Shown: positions 33,848 through 47,387 of the stretch, in pieces
Position numbering within the stretch: the first letter of the stretch is position 1
Layout: every line of letters starts with the position of its first letter
Source: Azolla caroliniana
Lineage: Eukaryota; Polypodiophyta
Reading direction: 5' to 3'
Length of the DNA stretch: 64,000 nt
NCBI GenBank assembly: GCA_043228905.1
Contig: JBHGNT010000027.1
Coordinates: 248,001-312,000 of the forward strand
Made by a program: the position numbers and the translations under genes
Notes under the pieces: model-generated
Database searches by the model: none
Seen by the model: the letters and a program-made list of their open reading frames with translations, nothing else
Told to the model about the DNA's origin: nothing

Positions 33848-34964
33848 CTAATTTCTGCGTTTCCTCACTATTGCTCAAAATCCACATTTGGTGGGCTTTC
33901 CCCAAAGTAACACCAAAAGTCTACCTCCTTTCGTGCGTCCTTCGCCTCCTCCGTAAGAATAATCAACCAGATTCATAACAACACCTCAAACAATGGGGCG
34001 TCTGCCTAACCACCGGCTTTGCCCTGCTTTGCCAAGCTTACGTATGCCATGGTCGAGATTAGACACTATACCGATAGTAGCTCAGCATCAGAAATCTATA
34101 GGTTTGTGAACACCTAAGAGTGACCGCGCAATACATTATGTATTCTCTTTCTCAATTGTTTTAGCCTTGACCCCTGCAGCTCAAGCTGACCCTGCGCCTT
34201 AACCTGGCTTCCATTCGGTATTATGTACCCATGCGCCCCTAGCTATATGGGCTGATGGTATGCGATTTCCCACCATTTAAAAATACGGATCAAGTACATA
34301 TTTTTTATCGCTATAAGGGTCGGCGTAGTCTCCTCCAGGGCGTAGCCAGGAACCACTCTAACGGCTTCCCCACGGGACCTTCTCTTCTAACCACTTTCAG
34401 CCTTCATTCACTGTGTTGAACGAGGCTGAAGGTTTAGACCAATCATAATTCATCGCCATCCTGCCTGCTTCCAATTAATAACTAGCTAATATATGGGTGT
34501 TAGCCTAAGCCGCACCATTACTGCTGGGGCTTGGCTCCCGAACCGTGCATGAGCTATAGGCCTCACACGGCTCTTCCTAAGAACTTAAATCCTCACTGGC
34601 TCTGCAATCCCTGATCAGAGAGCCTAAGCATTCAGTCGAGGCCTTGGGTTCTTCCGGGAATAATACGCTAGAATTCCCGCCCGTTCTGCCCACATCTCCA
34701 GCCATTCGTGGCTAAGGTCTTAAGTCTTCGAGTCAGCCTATTCTTTTTGAAGAATCCTGCTGCACTCACGGGCATACAGCCTGGCGGGCCTTCCGTTTCC
34801 GGAGCTTCATGGGCGTTGCCCCGTTCCTCAATCAGATGTTTGGATGTGAGCTATACTCCGCGGGAAGCTCCACGAGCGTATGGCCTTGCCAATTGACCCC
34901 TTTTCTCGTATGACTGGGAACGCTGCTCAGTGACAACCTCTCGATCGTCGCCGCCTTGGCCTCT

Positions 34965-35001
<37 letters not shown>

Positions 35002-35735
35002 CACCACGATAACAGGCCCTCGGTGTGGTCAGCACCGTCGATTTTCGGGCCACGAAGCTTACACTCATTCACATTGGTTCATCCTGCTACGGCTCGGGCC
35101 TTTCGCTCTTGCAACTTCGAAGGTGGCCATTCTTTTATCAAGGCCTGGAAGTCAGCCGTGCATCTCAGCCACTGGCGGGACTGGATACCCGCATCTGATC
35201 AAAGTTCTCGTTGCCTGTGAGAGCAACATGGGTCGCTTCGCGAAAGACATTGCTTAGGACCAACGGGTCGCACGAAAGGTGTACGATCTACTTTGCACGC
35301 CTTATCTCTCGGCCTTTCATCTGCCTCCAGCCGTCCCTCAAAGCTATGCTTAGGTTCGAGAATTCTCTTTTCTTCTTCGTTTTACCGAAAACTCTCCAGC
35401 GCTTTACGTTTGATTCTCCGCGCCCAGAGAACGCTATGCGTTCTCCATCTTCGCGGCGCCCTCACTTTAGAAAGCGCTTTGCACTTTTCAGAACGTGGCA
35501 CTCCTTCAATCCATCATACTGAAGCAATCCGGAAGGAACAATTTGGGTCATATTCGATCCTTTCCACAATGCCCAAAGACGAAGCGCTTCATTTCCAATC
35601 AATTCTTCACTACAATCACTTCGATCCACCTCCTCAGTAAAAAACCGTGATACGCCCTGATGGATTCCTCCCGGCGGACCTCTTGTTACTACTGGTCAAC
35701 TTTCTCAGTGCTTTTTCTCTCCAGTAACCTCTCAT
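33848..35735 (-). CDS. rpl2: ribosomal protein L2
   Basis: Large-subunit protein L2, lining the peptidyl-transferase region. Exon 1 is 35735-35274 and exon 2 is 34498-33848; 1,113 nt, 370 residues. Exon 1 has [19 protein letters not shown] and a GGGSK block in which five codons near 35620-35600 (TGA/TAG) stand for Arg/Gln of the known RGGGSKRLQRR. Exon 2 has HILASYQLEAG, then [18 protein letters not shown] and WGKPTK. The central part is shorter than in liverworts. It is the first gene of the rpl2-rps19-rps3-rpl16 cluster. Confidence 0.93.
34499..35273 (-). other. group II intron in rpl2
   Basis: 775 nt, starting GTGCGACCCG and ending AC, with domain V at 34540-34573. It is a close sequence relative of rps1i25, with long shared runs around 34770-34860 and 35040-35180. 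A (TTGC)n array of nine units lies at 34965-35001. Confidence 0.92.
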
Positions 35736-36977
35736 GGATTCTTTGGTTTCTTCCCTTCACTCAAAGCATCCGTGACATCAAAGAAAGGTGGTACCATGGC
35801 AGGCATGGGGTGTACCCAGTGTCAACGTTATCAATCATATATACGATGATTGATCGCTTCGCGCATAGAATATACCATATAGCTGATGTTACCCATGAGT
35901 GAACAGTGGGCTGGCGTGGTTAAGTGGGCCTTCGGCCCGTGGTTGGTTTTTCCCCTTCCTTTTAATCAACTGTATATATAGGTGCTGTGATCCCGAAAGC
36001 TAGGCACATTGCATTATGTTTGTATATGTGGCCACTATTCCATACGATCCAAAGTGTTGCCTGCTCAAAGCAGCAGCTTGTTAGCATAAACCAAATAAGA
36101 GCTCATTTCAACAGCAGCAGAATTCTGCACAGCCAAACAGATAATGCGATCCTGTCCTGTTGCATGCATAACAATACAGCATGGTGGAAAGGGTAGCTAT
36201 CATCCTCTCTCCCCCCGGAAGCCGAGCGGGGGAAGCGCTATGTGCCGATGAACCAACCGGTTCATCAAACAGGTTCTTCATGCATGCATGAAGGCCTTCA
36301 TGATGATGAAAACCGCTTCTTTTCTTTTCTTCGGCCGGCTTCTTCCGCCTTTTTGTCCGCGGAAGCAGCGCATGGTGCTTCTCCGCCGGGCCGGGCCGGG
36401 CCGGGCCGGCCGTTATGCTTTCGATTTGATCTCACTATGTCCGGATTTGCTTGTGCAAACTATAAGCGGTGTAATTCCGCTGTATTTTTCTTCTGACCTG
36501 ACTTCCTGACTAGAGTTTGACAATCAACTCTAAACCAGTTTAATAATGAAATGGAATTTTCAATTAAACTCCGAGTGGGTGGTGGAATTTCAACCGAAGC
36601 GACTTTTCGCACAATTTATGTGTTTCCGTTTCTATGACCGGCAATTATTTATGTATTCCCATTTCAGATTGTTCTCTAGACTTTTTATCAATATAAAGTA
36701 ATCACAGCACTGTATACGAGATTCATTTTCTAGGCAACCCAATCTAGCATGTGTTATGCGGATGCCCTGTTGGTGGTTTCTCGAGAGATTTAATCATAAT
36801 GCATACCTTGGCAGTCGTTCCGAAGTAAAGGGTGGTTTTCTCTTTTTGTTGATTATGCCACTATCATTAGTTTCTTCTTTCTTGTATTCATAACTTTTTT
36901 CTATTGCTTTTTCGGCGAAAAGGCAAGCAAGTTTTACCTGACTTAACTGAAAAGCCTAGAAGTGTTTGTAATGCACA
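35736..36977. other. spacer upstream of rpl2
   Basis: Includes the dispersed repeat element at 36262-36350 and (GGGCC)n at 36387-36411. A plus frame at 36546-36896 stays open if one TAA is read through and ends in a hydrophobic segment; I cannot name it. 36915-36950 is an inverted match of 44822-44857. Confidence 0.45.
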
Positions 36978-37050
36978 GCATCCTTAGCTCAGTCGGATAG
37001 AGCAACAACCTTCTAAGTTGAAGGTCACAGGTTCAAGTCCTGTAGGATGC
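36978..37050 (+). tRNA. trnR-UCU: tRNA-Arg(UCU)
   Basis: 73-nt cloverleaf with acceptor GCATCCT/AGGATGC, anticodon loop CTTCTAA and T loop GGTTCAAGTCC. A native-type mitochondrial tRNA retained in early land plants. Confidence 0.95.
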
Positions 37051-37385
37051 GGAAAGTGCACATTAGATTATATACCTACGGAATGCTTTGCCCTTGTTCA
37101 GGGCGGGCTAGCGGGTTCTTCCTTTCAACCGAACCTGCATCATGCTTCGGTCACTTTTCGCTATATTGGTATATGGGATTACTTGCCCCTTTTCACTTCT
37201 TTTTAAACAGCCATGATTATAAAGAACCAATCTCAGATTTTTATGAAACCCTGCCTGAACTGAACTTTATCATGGCTTGCAGTCCACTTGAATAATTTGC
37301 TACTGTTCTATCAGTTTTCAAACGGATACATAGATTTTGAACATCGAAGAAAGAAAGCATATTATGCGCCGCTCTACCGTATGAA

Positions 37386-38126
37386 ATGGAAAAAGGAAAG
37401 AAAGAGTATTATTCCAAAAAGGAAAAGAAAGTCATTTTTTAAAGATTACCGAATACAAGCGCACATTCGGGCTATTAGGGACCCCCAACTCCATATTATT
37501 AAAGATATTTATACGGATTTAGACGCGGAAGGGCTATTATTGATTTGGAAAAAACACTTTTATTCTTGAAGATTGCTTGTAATGCGATTGGATCTATCAT
37601 TCGTAAGGAGGGCCATTTATTGTTGGTGAATATTGATCTTTTGTACGATGACACAATGAAAAAAATGGCGAGAAGGACCAATTAAAGTCATATCAATTCC
37701 AAATGGATTGGTGGTTTCTTAATCAATTGGGAACATATGAAACATGAAGAACGCTTTAAGTATTCATCCACGTGGCGGCATTCTAGTCTACGTTTTTTAA
37801 AGATGTAAAGATATTTCGAAGGACTGATAACATGCTAAATTTCAGATAGTTTAGTTATACCGAATGCACGTAAAGATTTCATAGCTATATTTGAAGCTAA
37901 TTGATCATGAATATTTATTGCATTCCTGGTGGATTCTACTCTCCTAGAGGGATTACATAGGTTAGTTATTTATCTCATTCTGGTAAATAATGATTCCGTG
38001 TGGTTCACAAATCCATTTTGCTAATTGGTCACGAAAATAGTCATTCATTCGAAAAAGGCTTGAGAACCCAGCAGAAAAGCCAGTAAAATAAGGAAAATTC
38101 AAAAAAGAAAAAAGAATACCCACTAG
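37386..38126 (+). CDS. rps2: ribosomal protein S2
   Basis: Small-subunit protein S2. Frame of 741 nt, 246 residues, ATG at 37386, TAG at 38126. Conserved blocks: YLYGFRRGRAIIDLEKT, RKEGHLLLVN, KKMARRTN-Q-SHINSKWIGGFL.NW, MQRYFEGL, then VIPNARKD and a C-terminal FLVDSTL.EGLHRL. At least nine TAA/TGA/TAG codons lie at Gln/Arg positions, among the densest in the window. The N-terminal 25 residues are Lys-rich and not conserved, so the exact start is less certain. trnR lies 335 bases upstream. Confidence 0.88.
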
Positions 38127-39078
38127 AAAGGATGCTAGTTGCTGTCTCTCACCTCTTCAGAGCGGCACCAGAAATCAAGCAAGAACCAGTATTATTCGTC
38201 ACCTTACTATGCGTCCCTTTGCCATTCTTTGCGATGGCGAAAGCGGCTCCAGATGAGAAAAAGAGCCCAGCACAGCCCTGGAATTTGGGCTTGATACACT
38301 GGGAGGTTATAAACAGTCACACCCGCAGAGAGCGGCTGGGCGGTAAGTTGGAGGGAGTTTTCTGCAACAACTTTAACTTTCGCAGCTAACAGAAATCTCC
38401 TCTGTCCTAGAAGATGACGTTAGATCAAACCTATGCTCTCAGGCGCTTCTAACGTCCTACAAAACCGAAATCAAGTCAACAACGCCGCAAGCAATTAGTG
38501 ACCTCAGTTCAGCTAGCAGGAAATATGATACTGGGATAGGGTAGCAGGCACTATCGCGAGGCGCTCCCCTATCCCAATGGGACTACAGGAAAGTCCGCAA
38601 TGCAATATTGTGGAGAATGAATTAACCCCATTAAGGCAACCACGAAAGCATACCGCTTACGGTTTGATGAGTCTGATCTCGAGCGAGAATGAATTATCAT
38701 TTTGTTCTGAGAATTCATCTGTTGGCTCAGCTCCTGGGGATGTAGAGGGCTAAAAGTAACAACAACTTGGTTATGGAAAATTGTCTTCAATTAAGTCATT
38801 TTTTATCCTATACGTCGGGGCGGGGTCCGCCCCCTCCCACGCCAATTGAACCAGTTAAAGGGAAGACAAGATCGACCCTCAACCATGCTGCTTTTACGGC
38901 ATGCTCTTCCTTTCTTCCTGTGCTTGTTCTCTTCAGTCTAAGCTACGTAACTCCTCCCTTCAGTCCAAACCTTCGTCCCAATTCGTAAGCCTTCGCTTGA
39001 CCGCAGTCCCTCGGTAGAAATGGGTTTGGTTTTCCCATAGCCATGATCTGTAGCCATCCTTTGTCCTATTTGTCAGTT
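38127..39078. other. spacer
   Basis: No gene recognised. An 85-codon frame at 38132-38389 begins just after rps2 but shows no known motif. Confidence 0.5.
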
Positions 39079-39148
39079 GCGGATAACGGGAGTCGAACCC
39101 ATATCCTCTGCTTGGAAGGCAGATAATCTACCGTTAATCTATATCCGC
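39079..39148 (-). tRNA. trnG-UCC: tRNA-Gly(UCC)
   Basis: 70-nt cloverleaf with acceptor GCGGATA/TATCCGC and anticodon loop CTTCCAA. A second glycine tRNA distinct from trnG-GCC. Confidence 0.93.
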
Positions 39149-39559
39149 CTAAGTTTCGTTTCCGAAAGGAGGGGTATTATGAAGAAAGAGATCATTCCTA
39201 TAATACAAATCGGCCGAAGCGCGGGGCCTTCTATGCGCGCGCAAAGACTTTGCCCCGCTCAAGCACCTAGTAGAATGCGAGTGATGGATCATTTGTGTTC
39301 AATTCGTTTCATATACGATAATTCATGGAACGCTATCGATGAAAATTTTCTGTTCGTATCTCTCCAATTCAAGAGCAATCAAGCCAAACTGCAGAGCCAC
39401 CATTCGACCCTGCCTCTACAGGTACAAAGAAGGATGTAGCGGGAAGGGAAAAGGGCCTAGAAAGAAAGTCTTATGTCCTTGCAGCAAGCAAGTCGCAGCA
39501 ATGCAATGAAGGCCTTCGCTTTGTCGTCGTCTTTCGATCTATACGTTTTTCGAACTCCA

Positions 39560-39592
<33 letters not shown>

Positions 39593-39945
39593 GCTTTAGG
39601 CTTTAGCGAGGTTCATGAAATCTCGAAGAAAGCAGCAAGCAGCTGGGGTCTTTGAATAGTTAACGTCTCACAGGTCATGAGGCGGCTCGAAAGTCAAAGA
39701 ATGTATATGATACTAACCGTACATTTTCCCTTCCCGCGCTGGTAGCTCAACTGTTAACCGCTTCATCCGCGATTGGTCTACGGTTTCAATCCCTTCATGC
39801 GCTTCATGAAGAAGCGCTTCCTCCTCGCGCATAGCGCTTCATCCGGCCGGGCCGGGCCGGGCCGGGCCGGGCCGGCATTTACCCAACTTGGAATTAACTT
39901 CATCAAGTCAGTACAGTTAACGAAAGGACGCTGGCGCTTCCCTTT
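39149..39945. other. spacer with arrays
   Basis: (TTGC)n at 39561-39592 and (GGGCC)n at 39847-39877 flank a tRNA-like duplicated block (39684-39795). No protein gene recognised. Confidence 0.5.
39684..39795. repeat. duplicated tRNA-like block, copy 1
   Basis: Matches 57738-57860 in inverted orientation. The plus strand reads GGTAGCTCAACTG, then CCGCTTCATCCGCG, then ACGGTTTCAATCCC, resembling a tRNA whose middle has been replaced or enlarged by the GCTTCATCCGC element. No credible anticodon loop can be drawn. Confidence 0.55.
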
Positions 39946-40165
39946 GAGATTCCCTCCAGCCACAGGTTCCCCTACGACTACCATGTTACGACTTCACCCC
40001 AGTCACTGACCCAACCGTGATATGCGCCAAGAAGACCACCAATACCAAAATGGGCCACACTCAACTAGGCATGGAACACTTTAGTAATGGGTGATCTCTG
40101 GTCGATGCTTCGGGCGAAACCAATTCCCAGGGTGTGACGGGCGGTGTGTACGGGGCCCGAGTACA

Positions 40166-40215
<50 letters not shown>

Positions 40216-40651
40216 TTCTCGAGTTGCAGAGAACAATCCGAACTGAGGCAATCTTTCTGGATTCGCTCCGCCTTACGGCCCTGCTTCCTATTGTAATTGC
40301 CATTGTAGCACGTGTGTAGCCCAGCCCATAAGGGCCATGCGGACTTGACGTCATCCTCACCTTCCTCCATAGTAGAACTACGGGCAGTCTCTTGTGAGTG
40401 CAACATCGGCACAGAGGGAGTGTCATCAATCCTGGCTAACCGCTGACTGAACACAGATTCATGGGCAGGTACCGATGAAGCGGCTCACTTACCACCGGCT
40501 CGCTCGTCGGAACCTCAAGTTCGTCGGAAGCCAGCCCATGTTCTATGTTCCTGCTTGCCGAGGGTGAATGATGACATTGATCCTCTGGGAGCAGCATATC
40601 TTAGCAACACAAAACGAGGGTTTCGCTCGTTATAGGAGTTAACCAAAAACG

Positions 40652-40690
<39 letters not shown>

Positions 40691-40797
40691 ATGAATTTTC
40701 GTTTCATCCCGTTAAGGACAAGCACACCGGTTCATATGTCAAGTGTTCATACGTCAAGTGTTCATATGTCAAGGGCTGGTAAGGTTTTGCGCGTTGT

Positions 40798-40830
<33 letters not shown>

Positions 40831-40950
40831 AGGCCCCCGTCAATTCCTTTGAGTTTCAGTCTTGCGACCGTACTCCCCAGGCGGAGTGTTTAACGCGTTA
40901 GCTGGGCCCCCGATCCGCGGACCAAGGACGAACACTCATCGTTTACGGCA

Positions 40951-40986
<36 letters not shown>

Positions 40987-41226
40987 AGCTTTCGCACCTC
41001 AGCGTCAGTAGAGACCCAGAAAGCTGCCTTCGCTACTTCGGCGTTCCTTCGTATATCTCCGGATTTTATCCCTACACACGAAATTCCACTCCCCTCTGTC
41101 CCACTCGAGTAAATTGGTTTTGAAAGCATTCCGCCAGTTGAGCTGGCGCCTTTGACTTTCAACCTGATTCACTGCCTACGTGCCCTTTACGCCCAGTCAT
41201 TCCGAATAACACTTGCCCCCCCCGTC

Positions 41227-41262
<36 letters not shown>

Positions 41263-41418
41263 CTTCTTCGAGTCTTGTCATAATCGCGTACTCGACGAAA
41301 GAGCTTTACAAGCGGCATTGCCCTTCCTCGCTAACGCGACGTTTTTCACTCACTCACGCGATATTGCTGGATCGGGCTTTCGCCCATTGTCCGATATTCC
41401 CCACTGCTGCCTCCCTAC

Positions 41419-41456
<38 letters not shown>

Positions 41457-41564
41457 GTCCGAAAAGATCAGCTAAGCATCTGCGGCTTGGTCAGCCTTTA
41501 CCCAACCAACTACCTAATACTACGCAGGCTCATCAAACAGCGCTTTTTAGCTTTATCGAAAAGC

Positions 41565-41600
<36 letters not shown>

Positions 41601-41770
41601 AGCTGCTTTCGTTTCTTTGGGATTCGGCCCAAACTGTTTGGCAGATTCCCACGCGTTACGCACCCGTTCGCCACTTTGTCTTCAACTGTTCTATAGACGA
41701 AAACAACGTTCGACTTGCATGTGTTAAGCATATCGCTAGCGTTCATTCTGAGCCAGGATCAAACTCGGTT
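39946..41770 (-). rRNA. rrn18: mitochondrial small-subunit rRNA (18S)
   Basis: The minus strand begins near 41770 with GAGTTTGATCCTGGCTCAG and ends near 39946 after the conserved GTCGTAACATGGTAGTCG and CCTGTGGCTGGA. The universal GTGCCAGCAGCCGCGGTAA region is at about 41225-41245, and the ATTAGATACCCTGGTAGTCC region at about 40953-40973. Plant mitochondrial 18S length is about 1.8-1.9 kb, as here. Two variable regions contain insertions: a (AAGC)n array at 41567-41597 and a GATGAAGCGG-type element near 40473-40545. Ends are approximate. No 5S rRNA was seen nearby. Confidence 0.97.
41567..41597. repeat. (AAGC)n array inside rrn18
   Basis: Seven to eight four-base units within a stem tip of a variable region of the small-subunit rRNA. 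Confidence 0.95.
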
Positions 41771-41826
41771 TTTTGGTCAATTTCTGCCATACGAGGCAGG
41801 TTGATGAATTCATGTGCAATATTTGA

Positions 41827-42653
41827 ATTTTGGTGTGACTCTTGGTTGGAGAAGGCCACACCACAGTTGGTCTCTTCTCCATAAGCCGGACCGCCAACGT
41901 CAAGGCGAGATCACATTGGTCCAGTCCCCGCATAGCCAGTGGAAGGGTGAGGTGCATCCACTCAGATAGCATGGGGAGGTCGAATGACTGCGGCCACGTC
42001 AATCCGCTTCTTTTCTTTTCTTGTTGGGCCGCGCCGCAATTGTCTAGCTTCTGCTACCAACTCCCCCATCGGGCCGTCTGACTTTACCGTAGCCGATAAG
42101 TAGCGTTAATCGTCTTCATCGCGCTGATGAAGCAGCGGGTTCATCCACCACCTTGGTTCTTCCCCGCAAGCAACTTCCGCCGTATTATCCATAGCTGTTC
42201 ATCAAGAAGGCCTAGAGTTAGTTTTCCGATAAGATTCAAGCTACAATTTCAAACAGCACCTTTTCTTCATGAAGCGCAAGAAAACTGCACTGCGGAAGAA
42301 GAAGAAGCGGTAAAAAGTGTAATATAAATGGCTACCAAAGTTCTTCTTTTGAACTTTCAAGAAGGCCTGAATATTCATGGATTATTATACGATAATCTTT
42401 AATGCGGCTCAGATTGCGGAAAGAATTGAATGCTGGAATTTCGAAATTCCGTTGGTAAAATTCAGAAGGATCATGCAAGAAGGCAATATCATCTTCTGGC
42501 CATAATCTGCGAATCCAGCAAAGCAAAGCAAAGCAGCACTTTTCTTTTCACTTTAAACCGAGCCGGCGGCAATCTTGATGAATCACTGGCAAGAAGATGC
42601 TTTGCACTTTTCTTTCCACTTTAAAGCAGCAATCTTTGAACTCGGAAATGGCA
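41827..42653. repeat. repeat R copy 3 (partial)
   Basis: Matches 8741 to about 9570 of copy 1 with a few differences (for example GCGCCGC for GCTAGC near 42031). Homology may extend to 41814. It starts about 57 bases upstream of the 5' end of rrn18 and lacks trnC. Confidence 0.93.
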
Positions 42654-42950
42654 CTTTTCCCTGCAAGCCTGAAACGCACGCCTTCCCCAAAAGAAAAGCG
42701 GAACCACCTAACGAGTATTTTAAACAGCAAGCATGATGAACCGGCATGTTCATCAAACCAAACAGGTTCTTCATGCATGCATGAAGGCCTTCATGATGAT
42801 GAAAACCGCTTCATTGGAATGTCACCGTCTCATTGACAACACGAATGATAACGAATTGACAATATGAATAGTCACGTTAGTTTCCCATTCTTAAGCATGG
42901 ATTATTATACAATAATCTTCATTTGCTTTTTTACTGTTGACAACATGTAG
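42654..42950. other. short spacer with dispersed element
   Basis: Contains the GCATGCATGAAGGCC...GATGATGAAAACCGCTTC element at 42766-42813. No gene. Confidence 0.6.
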
Positions 42951-43023
42951 TGCGGGGGCAGGGTTTGAACCCGCAGTCTTCAGGTCATGAGCCTGACGAG
43001 TTGGCCATTTACTCCACCCCGCA
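42951..43023 (-). tRNA. trnfM-CAU: initiator tRNA-Met(CAU)
   Basis: 73-nt cloverleaf, acceptor TGCGGGG/CCCCGCA, anticodon loop CTCATGA within GGCTCATGACC, T arm GCGGGTTCAAACCCTGC. It resembles the formyl-methionine initiator of plant mitochondria. Confidence 0.92.
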
Positions 43024-43440
43024 AGCAAGCAAGCAATTGATCTCTCTCTAGCGAATCGGAATTTATTTTAGAAAAAAAGAAGCCAGAAAATAGATTGCCA
43101 TAGCCATGGGTTCAAACCTTTCCCCGAAGCTGCCGGCCGAAATCAACCGTTGCCAGTCGTTGTGTCCAACGAAGCTACGCGTAATGACTGTCCCTACCAA
43201 AAGACAAACAAACAAAGCATTTCTATAGGAGGTAACTGGGCCAATTCCCGCAAACCACCTATAGGTTAGGTGGCGGTGATCTATCGGCTTGTTCAATTCC
43301 CGCCGTTATCCGCTCACCCGCCTAACGCTCCTACAAACAAAAGGGAGGGTCTCCTTAGTAATTACGTGAGGGGGCCTCCTTCCCCATCTCTTGAACTAGA
43401 CTGAACCAGTTGTTACTGATGATAGAGAACTGGCAATTTT

Positions 43441-45847
<2,407 letters not shown>

Positions 45848-46494
45848 TCCCTTTCTCTTCCGTCGAATCCCTTTCCTCGGCACTTTATACCCAGGGCAGT
45901 CTCCTGCATTCATGGCAGTTCCTAGCAAGAAAGAGATGGGAAAGGGAAGTAACCTCACGACGAGGTGAACCATGTCATTGATATAGAGGGGAGGGATCGG
46001 ACCTTCCCCCAGTGTTGGTTTGCATTATAAAGAAAGTAAGTTTTGACAGAATAGACTGGGTGAATGAAGCGCTAAAGCCGTGTATCCGTAGCTATGCAGA
46101 GACGGAGAGAAATAGATATATACAACTGAAAGGTGAGGGACTACGCGGAGGGAGGGCATCCACATAGCTCTAAATCATAGGATCAAATTCCAGAGTGAGC
46201 CCCGCAGTGCAACTACCTTTCGCGGAGCCGACTCTTTCGATCGATTGGCAAAAAAAAATGGATATTTGTCGTATGGAGAAATTGGATGAACGAATAGACG
46301 AGTAAGGTATTAACTAAACTGCAATTATTCTAATTTGAGTCGACTTTTTCCATTCCATCTCCCCGCTTCGCTGCTCTATTCGGGTTTATTCCTTCGCCTT
46401 GCTCGAGCCAAGCCTTCCATGACCTGCTGGGCTGTAGGACCAATCCAAACCTTCTGACGTTGGTGAGTAGAGACAAATAGCTCTATGGTGGTAT
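45848..46494. other. spacer upstream of atp1
   Basis: 45868-45925 shares GAACTGCCATGAATGCAGGAG and flanks with 50448-50510 of the inverted repeat. Otherwise no feature recognised. Confidence 0.5.
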
Positions 46495-46926
46495 TTAGAC
46501 ACGACGTTTTTTAGGGGGTCAGCATCCATTATGTAGCATTGGGATTACGTCGTGAATTCTGATAGTAACAGGACCTCCCTCTTTTGAACTTTTCGGCGAA
46601 AATCCCTTTCTTACAAGACCAATTCCTTTTATTTTCACTTCAACTGACCTAATTTCGGGTTAAGTGGCAGCTTACGCGACACGTTCCGCAGTTGCTTAAG
46701 CTGCATACTTGTCCGAGCGACGGAAACCCTTAAACCCTCTTGAACAACCTGAGGAGGACCCTGTTCTTTCATCTCCCTTGCAATTTATTATGATAATGAA
46801 AGTATTACTAAAAGTTGGTTAAGTATGGGCAATACCGTGGTGCTTTCTTGGCTTTTAGTGGTGTTTTCCCCATTTCTGTTAGCGGCGCGGCTACTATTAC
46901 TAGTGTTCAGAAGGCTGCTTTTACAT
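46495..46926 (-). CDS. rps11: ribosomal protein S11
   Basis: Small-subunit platform protein S11. Frame of 432 nt, 143 residues. The core reads QKWGKHH-Q-KPRKHHGIAHT, NCKGD, GCSRGFKGFRRSDKYAA-Q-ATAERVA, then IRSVEVKIKGIG, and ends DVIPMLHNGC-R-PPKKRRV with TGA for the Arg. The N-terminal 18 codons from ATG 46926 contain several TAA/TAG codons read as Gln and may not be translated; liverwort rps11 begins at the QK pair. It lies 17 bases downstream of the rps13 frame, as in the ancestral rps13-rps11 pair. Confidence 0.9.
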
Positions 46927-46943
46927 AATTGTATTCTTCATTT

Positions 46944-47387
46944 CTATTCCTTCGGTTTCGTTTTCTTCCTGGCGTCTTGCCTTCTCTCATTTTTGTGAAT
47001 GAAAAACGAATTATTCTTCTTTCGTTGATTGATTGAAACTTTTCTTGACTTGCGACAGATCTTAACATTGCTGTAGGTTCATTAACCACGTAATGGCAAT
47101 CCTGCTTTGTGACGGAATCCGCGGTAACGGCTGATATTAATTAATCATTTGATATATTACTAAATTTCTCTCTTTAATTCCGAATCAACTAGGAAATTGT
47201 TTCAACGTACTATTATGCTAATCTGGTCAATTTAGTGCCGAGTCAGATTACTAACCTTAGTGTTATCGCCGGGACCTGATTAATCACAAACCCAAGTGGC
47301 TTTTTTGGGTCCAGTTCCGGAGATTTAGGTTGAGGCAAGTCTGACTTATTTATTGGAAACTGATTTGGTTCCTGGAATATATGACGC
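46944..47387 (-). CDS. rps13: ribosomal protein S13
   Basis: Small-subunit head protein S13. Nominal frame of 444 nt, 147 residues, to TAG at 46944. It reads LYIPGTK (TCA edited to UUA for Leu), QVRLAST-Q-I-GTGPKKA, LTRH-Q-IDQI, DSELKR, then ISRYRGFRHKAGLPLRG-Q-R-T. The codon at the expected start is GCG (47387); C-to-U editing would make it GUG. Relatives are about 120 residues, so the true stop may be an earlier CAA or CGA edited to a stop. Its 5' end is 69 bases from the edge of the inverted repeat. Confidence 0.87.

Noticed and set aside
40065-41884. Protein frames across 40.0-41.8 kb
   Set aside because: They lie within rrn18, whose conserved rRNA motifs explain the sequence on the minus strand.
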